Below, piece by piece: positions 6,735-15,500 of a stretch of DNA of 64,000 bases (positions are counted from its first letter, which is position 1; every line of letters begins with the position of its first letter). The notes below the pieces were generated by a model. It worked only from the letters and a program-made list of their open reading frames with translations. It was not told the origin of the DNA and searched no databases. Made by a program: the position numbers and the translations under genes. Origin of the DNA: Streptomyces monashensis (GTDB taxonomy: Bacteria; Actinomycetota; Actinomycetes; Streptomycetales; Streptomycetaceae); the NCBI RefSeq assembly GCF_001866665.1, contig NZ_MLYO01000051.1:111529-175528 (forward strand). Direction: 5' to 3'.

Positions 6735-7751
6735 TCAGGCGGCGGCGCCGCCCCGGCCGTTCATCAGACGCGGCAGCACACGGAAGCCGATGCCGCCGGC
6801 GATCATCGTCGCGGCGCCGATGAGCAGGAACTCGGTCGGACCGGCACCGGTCTCGGCGAGCTGCTTGTCACCGCCCTGGGCCTGGGCCTTGTTGCCGTTG
6901 TCGGAGCCCGTGTCGGTCAGGTTCGAGGAGCCCTGGTCCTGGGTGGCGTTGTTGTTGCCGCCCTGGGGCTTGTCGTTGTTGCCGCCGGTGCTGCTCGAAC
7001 CGCCGGTGCTGGCGGAGCCGCCCGTGGTGCTCGAGCCGCCGGTGGAACCGCCGCCCGAGGTGCTGGTACCGCCGGTGGAGCTGGTGCCGCCGGTGGAGCT
7101 GGTGCCGCCGGTGGAGCTGCCGCCCGAGGTGCCGGTACCGCCGGTGCTGCTGGTACCGCCGGTGGAGCTGGTGCCACCGGTGGAGCTGGTGCCACCGGTG
7201 GAGCTGCCGCCCGAGGTGCTGGTGCCACCGGTGGAGCTGGTGCCACCGGTAGAGCTGGAGCCACCGGTAGAGCTGGAGCCGCCGGTGCCGCTGTCACCAC
7301 CCGTGCTGCTCGAACCCCCGGTGGAGCTGTCGCCGCCGGTGACGAGACCACCGATGGTGACGCCGCCGTTGGTCGAGGAGTCCCCGCCGGTGGTGCTGGA
7401 ACCGCCGGTGCCCGAGTCACCGCCCGTGGTGGAGGTGCCACCGGTGGTGGAGTCACCGCCGGTGGTGCTGGTGCCGCCGGTCGAGGAGTCTCCGCCGGTG
7501 GTGCTGGTGCCGCCGGTCGAGGAGTCTCCGCCGGTCGTGGTGCCGCCAGTGGTGCAGACGGCGACCGGGCAGCCGCCGTCGGTACCGCCGCTGTCGTTCC
7601 CGGCGTCCGTGTGCACACCCAGGCTGATCGGACCGGCCTGGACATCGATGCCCGCGGCGGAGGCCGCGCCGGCTGCGGTCAGTGACGCACCGGCCGCGAT
7701 CACGGCGCCCGCGGCTATCCGCGCGACCCGGATCCGCGTCTTCTTCGTCAT
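6735..7751 (-). CDS. sortase-anchored (LAETG) low-complexity Gly/Ser/Thr surface protein
   Basis: 338 residues: a signal peptide (1-33, basic start, then AAGAVIAAGASLTAAGAASAA), a short segment with two cysteines (GGCPVAVC), about 190 residues of TGG/TSSTGG repeats, an Asn/Gln-rich stretch, then the sorting signal LAETG (298-302), a hydrophobic helix and a positive tail. LAxTG is the signal used by class E sortases in streptomycetes, so the protein should be covalently attached to peptidoglycan, with the repeats acting as a flexible stalk. There is no recognisable catalytic or adhesive domain. No sortase gene lies in the window. A possible promoter is listed separately. Confidence 0.85.
   Translation of the reverse strand: MTKKTRIRVARIAAGAVIAAGASLTAAGAASAAGIDVQAGPISLGVHTDAGNDSGGTDGGCPVAVCTTGGTTTGGDSSTGGTSTTGGDSSTGGTSTTGGDSTTGGTSTTGGDSGTGGSSTTGGDSSTNGGVTIGGLVTGGDSSTGGSSSTGGDSGTGGSSSTGGSSSTGGTSSTGGTSTSGGSSTGGTSSTGGTSSTGGTSSTGGTGTSGGSSTGGTSSTGGTSSTGGTSTSGGGSTGGSSTTGGSASTGGSSSTGGNNDKPQGGNNNATQDQGSSNLTDTGSDNGNKAQAQGGDKQLAETGAGPTEFLLIGAATMIAGGIGFRVLPRLMNGRGGAAA
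6990..7550 (-). repeat. codon-level TGG/SST repeats within the LAETG surface protein
   Basis: Degenerate 9-, 15- and 18-bp units (e.g. ccggtggagctggtgc) encode TSSTGG, TSTTGG and SSTGG blocks. Such tracts are prone to length change by slippage, so the stalk length is likely to vary between strains. Confidence 0.75.
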
Positions 7752-7893
7752 ATGGTTGCTACCCCCAGTAGCTGTTCGTCAATGAGGCGGCGCGTGGGGC
7801 GTTGCCGTGATCGACGGGAGGCAGCCGGTGACGAAGCGCGTCAACTCATTCCCCCGGTTCACATGCGCCCCTCGAGTACGCATGCCGCGTGCA

Positions 7894-7922
7894 ACTCTTC
7901 CCATTCTTCAAAGCAACGTCAA
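7894..7922 (-). promoter_or_regulatory. possible promoter of the LAETG protein gene
   Basis: On the minus strand TTGACG (7922-7917) and AAGAGT (7899-7894) are separated by 17 bases, about 140 bases upstream of the start codon. The -35 is near consensus, the -10 is weak. The rest of the 255-base gap shows nothing else clear. Confidence 0.3.
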
Positions 7923-8005
7923 GGGCATTGCGGGCGCATTGTCCGTTGGGGGTGTTTATGCGGCGCCTTGGAACCTGTAATTGTGACGTAAAACCCAGAC
8001 ATAAC

Positions 8006-8036
8006 GACAACTGCCGCCTCGCGGGCGGCAGTTGTC
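8006..8036 (-). terminator. hairpin terminator after prfB
   Basis: Perfect 13-bp stem (8006-8018 with 8024-8036, gacaactgccgcc / ggcggcagttgtc) and 5-base loop, 12 bases past the prfB stop. Confidence 0.8.
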
Positions 8037-8048
8037 ATGTCGACAAAG

Positions 8049-9155
8049 TTACTTCTCCTGCTGCTTGCGCCAGCGAATGCCGGCCTCCAGGAACCCGTCG
8101 ATCTCACCGTTGAACACGGACTCCGGGTTGCCGACCTCGTAGTCGGTGCGCAGGTCCTTGACCATCTGGTACGGGTGCAGGACGTACGAACGCATCTGGT
8201 TGCCCCAGGAGTTGCCGCCGTCGCCCTTGAGGGCGTCCATCTTGGCCTGCTCCTCCTGGCGGCGCCGCTCCAGCAGCTTGGCCTGGAGGACGTTCATCGC
8301 CGTGGCCTTGTTCTGGATCTGCGAGCGCTCGTTCTGGCAGGAGACCACGATGCCGGTCGGGAGGTGGGTGAGCCGCACCGCGGAGTCGGTGGTGTTCACG
8401 CCCTGGCCGCCGGGGCCCGAGGACCGGTACACGTCCACGCGCAGCTCGGACTCGTCGATCTCGATGTGGTCGGTCTGCTCGACCACGGGGAGCACCTCGA
8501 CACCGGCGAAGGAGGTCTGGCGGCGGCCCTGGTTGTCGTAGGGCGAGATGCGCACCAGGCGGTGCGTGCCCTGCTCGACGGAGAGGGTGCCGTAGGCGTA
8601 CGGCGCCTGGACGGCGAAGGTGGTCGACTTGATGCCGGCCTCTTCGGCGTACGACGTCTCGATCAGCTCGGTCTTGTAGCCGCGCTGCTCGGCCCAGCGC
8701 AGGTACATGCGCTGGAGCTTCTCGGCGAAGTCGGCGGCGTCGACACCGCCGGCCTCGGCGCGGATGTTGACGAGCGCCTCACGGGAGTCGTACTCGCCGG
8801 ACAGGAGGGTGCGGACCTCCATCTCGTCCAGCGACTTCCTGACGGCGGCCAGCTCGGACTCGGCCTCGGCACGGGTGTCCGGGTCGTCCTCCTCCTCGGC
8901 CATCTCGAAGAGGACGGCGAGATCGTCGATCCGGCCGCGCAGCGCCTCCGCCTTCCTGACCTCGGCCTGGAGGTGGGAGAGCTTGCTGGTGATCTTCTGC
9001 GCCTCGTCCGGGTTGTCCCACAGGGACGGCGCGGCCGCCTGCTCCTCGAGCACGGCGATATCTGCCCTCATCTTCTCGAGGTCCAGGACGGCCTCGATCG
9101 ACTCCATGGTCGAGGAGAGGGACTTCAGCTCTTCGGATACATCGACGACTGCCAC
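8049..9155 (-). CDS. prfB: peptide chain release factor 2 (RF2)
   Basis: 368 residues; ends translation at UGA and UAA. GGQ, which triggers peptidyl-tRNA hydrolysis, is at 249-251 (SSGPGGQGVN). The codon-recognition tripeptide, SPF in E. coli RF2, reads S204-P-Y206 here, in RISPYDNQGRRQTSF. The N-terminal coiled coil is complete, and there is no in-frame stop near codon 25, so the autoregulatory +1 frameshift of many bacterial prfB genes is absent. The start at 9153-9155 gives MAVVDVSEEL. It has its own terminator and lies 45 bases downstream of the kinase gene on the same strand. Confidence 0.95.
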   Translation of the reverse strand: MAVVDVSEELKSLSSTMESIEAVLDLEKMRADIAVLEEQAAAPSLWDNPDEAQKITSKLSHLQAEVRKAEALRGRIDDLAVLFEMAEEEDDPDTRAEAESELAAVRKSLDEMEVRTLLSGEYDSREALVNIRAEAGGVDAADFAEKLQRMYLRWAEQRGYKTELIETSYAEEAGIKSTTFAVQAPYAYGTLSVEQGTHRLVRISPYDNQGRRQTSFAGVEVLPVVEQTDHIEIDESELRVDVYRSSGPGGQGVNTTDSAVRLTHLPTGIVVSCQNERSQIQNKATAMNVLQAKLLERRRQEEQAKMDALKGDGGNSWGNQMRSYVLHPYQMVKDLRTDYEVGNPESVFNGEIDGFLEAGIRWRKQQEK

Positions 9156-9200
9156 GCCTCCAGCGTAACGGCTGTGGCAAGGAGCCCGGGCAGGGCGCGG

Positions 9201-10421
9201 TCAGGGCGCCTGGGTGCTGTGGGTGTCCCGGGCCGGCCCGTCGTCGCCGGAGGAGGAGGCCGCGTAGGCGCCGACGCCCACCACCGCCGCCACGACCGCC
9301 CCGGCCACGCCGAGCGTGATCCGGCGCCGCCGCACCACCGCCCGGTGGCGGGCCGAACCCGGCCGGGGCGCACCGGTGGCCCGGGGAGCGCGCGCGGTCC
9401 CGTGGGCGCCGCCGGCCAGCTCGTCCGGGCCCGGCACGCGCATCGAGGTGTGCGTGTCCCGGTTGGAGTCCGGCTTGGCGCCCGGCACCAGCGAGACCGC
9501 GCCCCGGCGCCGGGCCGGCTCGGCCGGCTCGGCCGCCGGTTCCTGCGCCTCCGGCTCGTCGGCCTGGTCCGGCTCGTCCACCTCCAGGGGCGGCATCCCG
9601 GCCAGCATCGGGAGCTGCTCGCGCAGCCGTGCCGCCAGCTCCGAGGCCCGCAGCCGGGAGGCGGGGGCCTTGGCCAGGCACTGCACGATCAGCTGCCACA
9701 GCTCCTCGGGGATGCCGGGGAGCGGGACGACGGTCTCGGTGACATGGCGGCGCAGCACCGCGCCCGGGTGGCCGCCGCCGAACGGGGTGAAGCCCGCCAG
9801 CAGCTCGTACAGAACGGTGGCGAGGGCGTAGATGTCGACGGACGCGCGCGGGGGCAGGCCCTCGACGATCTCCGGGGCCAGGTAGTCCGGCGTGCCGATG
9901 ATCTTGGTGGCCTTGGTCCGCTTCGGCGAGTCGATCAGCTTGGCGACGCCGAAGTCCGTCAGCAGGGCGGGGTGCGACCCGCCCGGACCCAGGGGCCCCT
10001 GCATGTCGAGGAGCACGTTCTCGGGCTTGACGTCCCGGTGGACGACCCCGGCCGCGTGGGCCGCCGCGAGCGCGTCGGCGACGTCGGCGACGATCGCCAC
10101 GGCCGACTCGGGGGCGAGCCGCCGCTCGCGCTCCAGCCGGGTGCGCAGATCGGTGCCGCGCACGAGGTCCATGACCAGGGCCAGGTCGTTGCCGTCCACC
10201 ACGAGGTCGCGCACGGTGACGATGTGCGGGTGCTCCAGGCCGAGCAGCGCGGTGCGCTCCTGGACGAAGCGTCCGACGAGCTCCTGGTCGGAGGCGAGGT
10301 CCTCGCGCAGCATCTTGATGGCGACGGGTCCGTCCGGCCCCTCGCCCAGCCACACCGTGCCGGCGCTGCCCCGCCCCAGGATCTGGTTCGCGGTGTACCG
10401 GCTGCCGATCTTCCGTGCCAA
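9201..10421 (-). CDS. pkaB: membrane Ser/Thr protein kinase (PkaB-like)
   Basis: A 406-residue Hanks-type kinase. All catalytic elements are present: Gly-rich loop GRGSAGTV, Lys36 (VAIK), HRDVKPEN (D130), DFG (D156), GTPDYLAPE. An acidic/Ala-rich linker (about 290-380) follows and one C-terminal TM helix (ITLGVAGAVVAAVVGVGAYAA) with only a short extracytoplasmic tail and no PASTA repeats. The TTG at 10419-10421 is chosen for its SD (TAGGAG, 5-6 bases away) and because homologues start ARKIGSRY; the longer frame has no SD. It follows a second kinase gene on the same strand. In S. coelicolor, from memory, pkaB lies beside pkaA next to prfB; the name rests on that order. Confidence 0.85.
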   Translation of the reverse strand: MARKIGSRYTANQILGRGSAGTVWLGEGPDGPVAIKMLREDLASDQELVGRFVQERTALLGLEHPHIVTVRDLVVDGNDLALVMDLVRGTDLRTRLERERRLAPESAVAIVADVADALAAAHAAGVVHRDVKPENVLLDMQGPLGPGGSHPALLTDFGVAKLIDSPKRTKATKIIGTPDYLAPEIVEGLPPRASVDIYALATVLYELLAGFTPFGGGHPGAVLRRHVTETVVPLPGIPEELWQLIVQCLAKAPASRLRASELAARLREQLPMLAGMPPLEVDEPDQADEPEAQEPAAEPAEPARRRGAVSLVPGAKPDSNRDTHTSMRVPGPDELAGGAHGTARAPRATGAPRPGSARHRAVVRRRRITLGVAGAVVAAVVGVGAYAASSSGDDGPARDTHSTQAP

Positions 10422-10564
10422 GACTGCTCCTACAGGCGCGCGTTGTCGCGTGGTGTCGTTAAAACTACGCGTCCGAGGAGCCAACCTTCACCGCGGAGAC
10501 GGAAATCACCCGCCAGATGTCGACAAATCCGCAAACTCGCGATCGAGTTACGGGCGTTCCGGGA

Positions 10565-12235
10565 TCAATTGCCCGAGGAACCGCCGAGGTCCTTCGCCCA
10601 CTTGCTGACCTGGCCGACCCAGTGGCTCACCTCGTGCCAGTAGCTGCGGCCCTGGCCGACCCAGGTGTGCAGCGGGGTCAGCTCGTAGATCAGCCAGCTC
10701 GCCACGACCAGGATGACGATCGTGAACAGGCAGCCCTTCAGGCAGCCGAGCCCCGGGATCTTCATCGGGTTGGCGCTGCGCCGGCGCGGTTCCCGCGGCT
10801 CGCGCGCGGGGCGCTGCGGCTCCGGGGCGTACCGCTGCGGCTGCTGCGGCGGCGGGGCGTACTGCTGGGGCTGCTGCCCGTAGCCGTACCCCTGCTGGTA
10901 GCCCTGCTGCCGGCCGCGCGGCTGCGGCTGCCGGGGGCGGGCCTGGGGGGCCTGGCGCGGCTGCTGCTGGGGCCGGGCGACCTGGCGCTGCGGCCGGTGG
11001 CGCAGCGGGTCGTCCTCCGGGGCCAGGTACTGGACCTGCGTCTGTTCGTTGCGGTCGCGGGCGGCGCGCAGCTGGTTCTGCCAGGGGTGCGGCTGGTCGG
11101 GCTGCTGTCCCGGCTGCCCCTGGGGGCCGGTGCCGGGCAGCACCGCCGTCGGGTCGGCGGCCCCCGTGTTCGGCAGTACGGCGGTGGGGTCGGCGGCGCC
11201 GGCCGGACCGCCGGTGTGCGGCAGGACGCTCGTCGCGGCACTCGGGTCGTACGCCTGCGGCGCGTTCGTCGGCAGCACCTGGGTGGGATCGGCGGCGCCG
11301 GGCACGCCCGGTACGGCCGTCGGCGCCGGGTCGGGGGCGAGCAGCATGCCCACGCCCTCGGCGGCCGCGATCTGCGCCGCGTTCGCGTGCACGCCGATGC
11401 CCTCGGCGACGACGCGCAGCCCGCGCGCGAGGCTCTCGGCGCTCGGCCGTTCGTCGGGGTTCTTGCGCAGGCAGCGCTCTATGACCGTCCACAGCGGGTC
11501 CGGGACGGTGGAAGGGCGGCGCGGCTCGGCGCTCAGGTGCTGGTGCAGGACTTCGAGGGCGGTGCTGCCGGAGAACGGCGGGCGGCCGGTGACCAGCTCG
11601 TACAGCAGGATGCCGGCGCCGTAGATGTCCACCGCGGAGGTCTGCGGGCGGCCCTCGGCGGACTCCGGCGCCACGTACGCGGGCGTGCCGACGAACTCGC
11701 TGGTGCGGGTCAGTCCCGGGGAGTCGGCGAGGCGGGCGATGCCGAAGTCGGTCAGCATCGGGTGCATCTGGCCGTTGTTCTGCGCGAGCAGCACGTTGGC
11801 GGGCTTCAGGTCGCGGTGTACGACCCCGTCGGTGTGGCTCGCGGCGAGCGCGTCGGCGATCTGGGCCGTCAGCAGCGCGGCGGCGACCGGGGTGAGCGGG
11901 CCGTTCTCGCGCAGGTAGCGGTGCAGGTCGGGGCCGTCGACGAGGTCCATGACCAGGGCCAGCAGATCGCCCTCGACGACCAGGTCGCGGACCCGGACGA
12001 TGTTCGGGTGGGTGAGCCGGAGCAGCACGGAGCGCTCGCGCAGGAAGCGCATCACGATGTCCGGATCGCTCGCCAGCTCCTCCTTGAGGACCTTGATCGC
12101 GAGCGTCTCGCCGGGCTGGCCGGGCACGGCCGCCTCGGCACCTGCGGTCTCCCGCTGGCGGGCACGCCAGACGGTGCCTGTGGCGCCGCGTCCGAGCGGC
12201 TCCTCAAGCAGGTACTTGCTGCCGACTGGCCGCAC
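10565..12235 (-). CDS. pkaA: membrane Ser/Thr protein kinase (PkaA-like)
   Basis: 556 residues. Kinase domain: GRGATGTV, Lys48 (LAIK), HRDLKPAN (D142), DFG (D163), activation-loop TRTS, GTPAYVAPE. The linker contains four TxVL motifs (T318 QVL, T335 SVL, T351 AVL, T363 AVL), two inside a GAADPTAVLPxTG repeat, then a long Gln/Pro/Arg/Tyr-rich segment, one TM helix near the C-terminus (CLFTIVILVVASWLIYEL) and about 35 extracytoplasmic residues. The GTG at 12233-12235 has GGGAG 8 bases upstream. Threonine followed by a hydrophobic residue at +3 is a classic FHA-binding context, and the divergent neighbour encodes an FHA protein; the link is inferred. Confidence 0.85.
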   Translation of the reverse strand: MRPVGSKYLLEEPLGRGATGTVWRARQRETAGAEAAVPGQPGETLAIKVLKEELASDPDIVMRFLRERSVLLRLTHPNIVRVRDLVVEGDLLALVMDLVDGPDLHRYLRENGPLTPVAAALLTAQIADALAASHTDGVVHRDLKPANVLLAQNNGQMHPMLTDFGIARLADSPGLTRTSEFVGTPAYVAPESAEGRPQTSAVDIYGAGILLYELVTGRPPFSGSTALEVLHQHLSAEPRRPSTVPDPLWTVIERCLRKNPDERPSAESLARGLRVVAEGIGVHANAAQIAAAEGVGMLLAPDPAPTAVPGVPGAADPTQVLPTNAPQAYDPSAATSVLPHTGGPAGAADPTAVLPNTGAADPTAVLPGTGPQGQPGQQPDQPHPWQNQLRAARDRNEQTQVQYLAPEDDPLRHRPQRQVARPQQQPRQAPQARPRQPQPRGRQQGYQQGYGYGQQPQQYAPPPQQPQRYAPEPQRPAREPREPRRRSANPMKIPGLGCLKGCLFTIVILVVASWLIYELTPLHTWVGQGRSYWHEVSHWVGQVSKWAKDLGGSSGN

Positions 12236-12551
12236 GTCACGCGCTCCCTGCTGCTTGCTTGCCTTCACTGCCGGTGTTCCGACCCACTGTAGTGCCGCCT
12301 TCCTGGGCACTACGTAAGCGTTCCCGAGGATGTTCGATGTGTTCGACGGAAAGACGCTCCCACCGGTGCGTCGGTTGCCGGGGAGCGGACGTGACCGATC
12401 TCAAGTGATCGTCCGCGAACCATTGGTCAGGCACTTTTGGGGGCAGAGCCGACCAATCAAGATCACTTGTCACCGGGTGCGGGGCGCGGTGTCAGTGGCA
12501 GGTGCGAGGATGCCTCCCAGTACTGGCCGACGTGCTCGTGTTGGGGTGGGG
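12236..12551. promoter_or_regulatory. divergent control region kinase / FHA-FtsK gene with several inverted repeats
   Basis: 316 bases without a gene. It holds an inverted repeat GTAGTGCC-N9-GGCACTAC (12289-12313) close to the kinase start, and a nested pair nearer the FHA gene: outer arms CAAGTGATC (12402-12410) and GATCACTTG (12461-12469), inner arms ATTGGTC (12422-12428) and GACCAAT (12451-12457). CGATC-TCAAGT-GATCG overlaps the left outer arm. These are candidate operators; the binding protein is unknown. Confidence 0.55.
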
Positions 12552-15500
12552 ATGCAGATCCGGCTGACCGTCGTAGACCCGCTGGGCCCGGCCCCGCAGC
12601 GGGGCCGCGCCGCGAGCCGCGACGTGCTGGTCACGGCGCCCACGGGCACGGACCTGGCCGCGGTCGCGTCCGCGCTGGCCGGGGCGGTCGGCGCCGAGGC
12701 CGGCCAGGGCCAGGCCGCCTCCGGCCCGGGCCTCGTCCTGTACGCCGGCACCGAGCGCCTGGACCCGCGCCGCCGCACCCTCGGCGAACCCCCGCTGGTC
12801 GACGGCGCCGTGCTGTCCCTCGGCGCCCCCGCGGCCGCCGAGCCGCACCCCGAGCTGGACGAAGCGCCGACCCAGCTGCACGTCGTCGCCGGGCCGGACG
12901 CGGGCGGGGTCCATCTGCTGCACGGCGGCCGGATCAGCGTGGGCCGCTCGGCCGACGCCGACGTCCCCCTGGACGACCCCGACGTCTCCCGGCTGCACTG
13001 CGCGGTCACGGTCGGCGCCGACGGCCGCGTCTCGGTCGCCGACCTCGGCTCCACGAACGGCACGGTGCTCGACGGCGTGCGGATCGAGGAGCGGCCGGTG
13101 CGGGTCCCGGCCGGAGGACTGCTGCGGATCGGCGAGTCGGCCCTGCGGGTCGCTCCGGCCGGCGGACCCAGGGCGCGGATGGGCACGGTGCCGGACGGGG
13201 AGGGGTGCCTGCGGGTCACCGGCGGCGCGGCGCACGACGGCGCCCCGGGCGCGGGTGCCTCGGGCGCGGGTGCCTCGGGCGCGGGTGCCTCGGGCGCGGG
13301 TGGCGCATCCGTCGACGGCGCTGTCTGCGGGGGCGCGGGGCAGGAGCACGGGCGTGCGGAGTCGCTCCTGGTGCCCGGGCAGGGCGGGGCGCCGCGGATC
13401 GAGAGCGCGCGCGAGGCCGCTCTGGGCGGGGACACGCACGCGGGGCGCCTCGGCATCGCCGGGGCGGGCGAGGAACCGCCGGGCGACGGCCGCAAGAACA
13501 CTCCGCTCCGGGGCACCGACGCCCCGCACAGCGCCCGCAAACGCGGGCTCGGCAAGTGGGCCCGGCGGCTGGCCGGGGGCCGCGCGGAGCATCCGGGGGA
13601 CGCGGATGCGTACGACACCGAGGCGGACCACACCCCCGGCACCGCCCCCGTGGCCGACGCCCCGCGGCAGCCGGAGACCTGGCCGGATCCCGCCGCCCTG
13701 CTGCTGACGGCGCTCGGTCCCGGCCCCCGGCTGTGGGAGCGCGGGCCGGGCCACCGGGAGGCGCTGACCGTGCGGGTCGGCACGGCCGACCGGAGCGCGC
13801 CGGACGGCTCGGGCCTGCTGCCCGCCGTGCCGGTGACGGCGGCGCTGCGCGAGGCGGGCTCGCTGGGCCTGGCCGGTCCGCGCCCCCGGCTGTCCGGGCT
13901 GGCCCGCGCGGTGCTGGCCCAGCTCGCCGCGATGCACTCCCCCGACCTGCTGGAGATCGTGCTGATCAGCGCCGACCGCTCCCGGCCCGTCGAGGAGCGC
14001 ACGGCCGAGTGGTCCTGGCTGGGCTGGCTCCCGCACGTCCGGCCGGGCCACGGCCAGGACTGCCGCCTCCTGCTGGCCTACGACCGCGAGCAGGCGGCGG
14101 CCCGCGCGGAGGAACTGCTGCGCCGGCTGGACGACCACACGGCGGCGGGCAGAAGCGCGGCCCGCCCCGGCGCCGCCCCGGCGCCGGGTCCCGCGGCCAC
14201 GCGCGCCCCGCTCCCGGACGCCCTCGCCCCGGCCGCGCCCGCGGGTCCGCCCGCCCAGGGCACCCCGCCGGGCGCCCCCTCCGCACCCGGCACCGCGCCC
14301 CACCCCGGCGGCCCGGCCGCGCCCGGCGCCATGAGCCGCCCCGGCGCCTCCGGTACGGCTGCCGTCCCGGACGCCCCGGGCTTCCCCCCGTCCGGCGCGC
14401 CCTCACCCGCGCCGGGCCGGTCCGCCCACGGCCTGCCCGCCCACGAACAGGCGGCCGGCCATCCCCTGCCCGGCGTCCCGGGGCACACCCCGCCGCCCGG
14501 CACACCCGCCCACCGAACCGCCCCCGCCCGGGGAGCGCACGCCACCTTCCCCGCCGGCACCGAGCGCCGCCCCTCCTGGGCGAAGGACGGCGCGGATCCC
14601 GCCGGTGCCGACGGTTTCCCCGGCCCCTACACGGTCGTCGTCGTGGACGGCGATCCCGGCGGGACGGCCCTCCAGGAAGCTCTCGCGCGGCTCGCCGTGG
14701 CCGGGCCGCGGGTCGGGGTGCACGTGGTGTCTCTCGCCGAGACCGGCCCCGCGTCGGCGGAGTCCCCCGTGGCGGCGACGTACGAGGCGGCCTGCGCGGC
14801 GACGCCGACCCTGCGGCACTGCGGTGCCGTGGCGCTGCTCGGCGGGGACGTCGCGACCGCGCTGCATCTGGTGCGGGTCGCGCCCGGGGGGCCGGTGGGT
14901 CCCGGGGTGCTCGCCGCCGTCGACGCCGTCTCCGGCGCCTGGGCGGAGCGGTTCGCGCGGGCACTGGCGCCGCTGCGCCCGGACGGCCCGGTCGTCGAGC
15001 CGCACGCGCGCGTGGCCGCACCGCTGCCCCCGTCGGCCCGACTGCTGGACGAGTTGGGGCTGGCCCGGGCCACCCCGGCGTCGCTGATGGCGCGCTGGGC
15101 GGACGCCGCCGACGACACACAGGCGCTCGGCGGCCGGGCGCGGGCGGTGCTCGGTGCCGGGCCGCGCGGGCCGCTCACCGCCGACCTGGTGGCCGACGGG
15201 CCGCACCTGCTGGTCGAGGGACCGCCCGGCAGCGGTCGTACGGAGCTGCTGCGCTCCCTGGTGGCCTCGCTGGCCGCCGCCGAGCGGCCGGACCGGCTGG
15301 GCATCGTGCTGATCGACGGGCGGGACGGCGTCGGGGGCGGCGCCGGGCGCGGTGAAGGGCTGCGCGCGTGCACCGACATACCGCATGTCACCACCCACCT
15401 CATCGCCAACGACCCCGTGCGCATGCGGGAGTTCGCCCAGTCGCTGGCCGCCGAGCTGAAGCGGCGCGCGGAGCTGCTGGGCCGGTCGGACTTCGCCGAG

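Noticed and set aside
8037..10643. 868-codon plus-strand open frame
   Set aside because: It is antisense to prfB and the PkaB-like kinase, whose motifs are complete; long antisense frames are expected at this GC content.
12437..15355. 972-codon frame overlapping the FHA/FtsK gene
   Set aside because: Arg/Gly/Pro-rich shadow in another frame; the FHA and P-loop motifs are in the 12552 frame.
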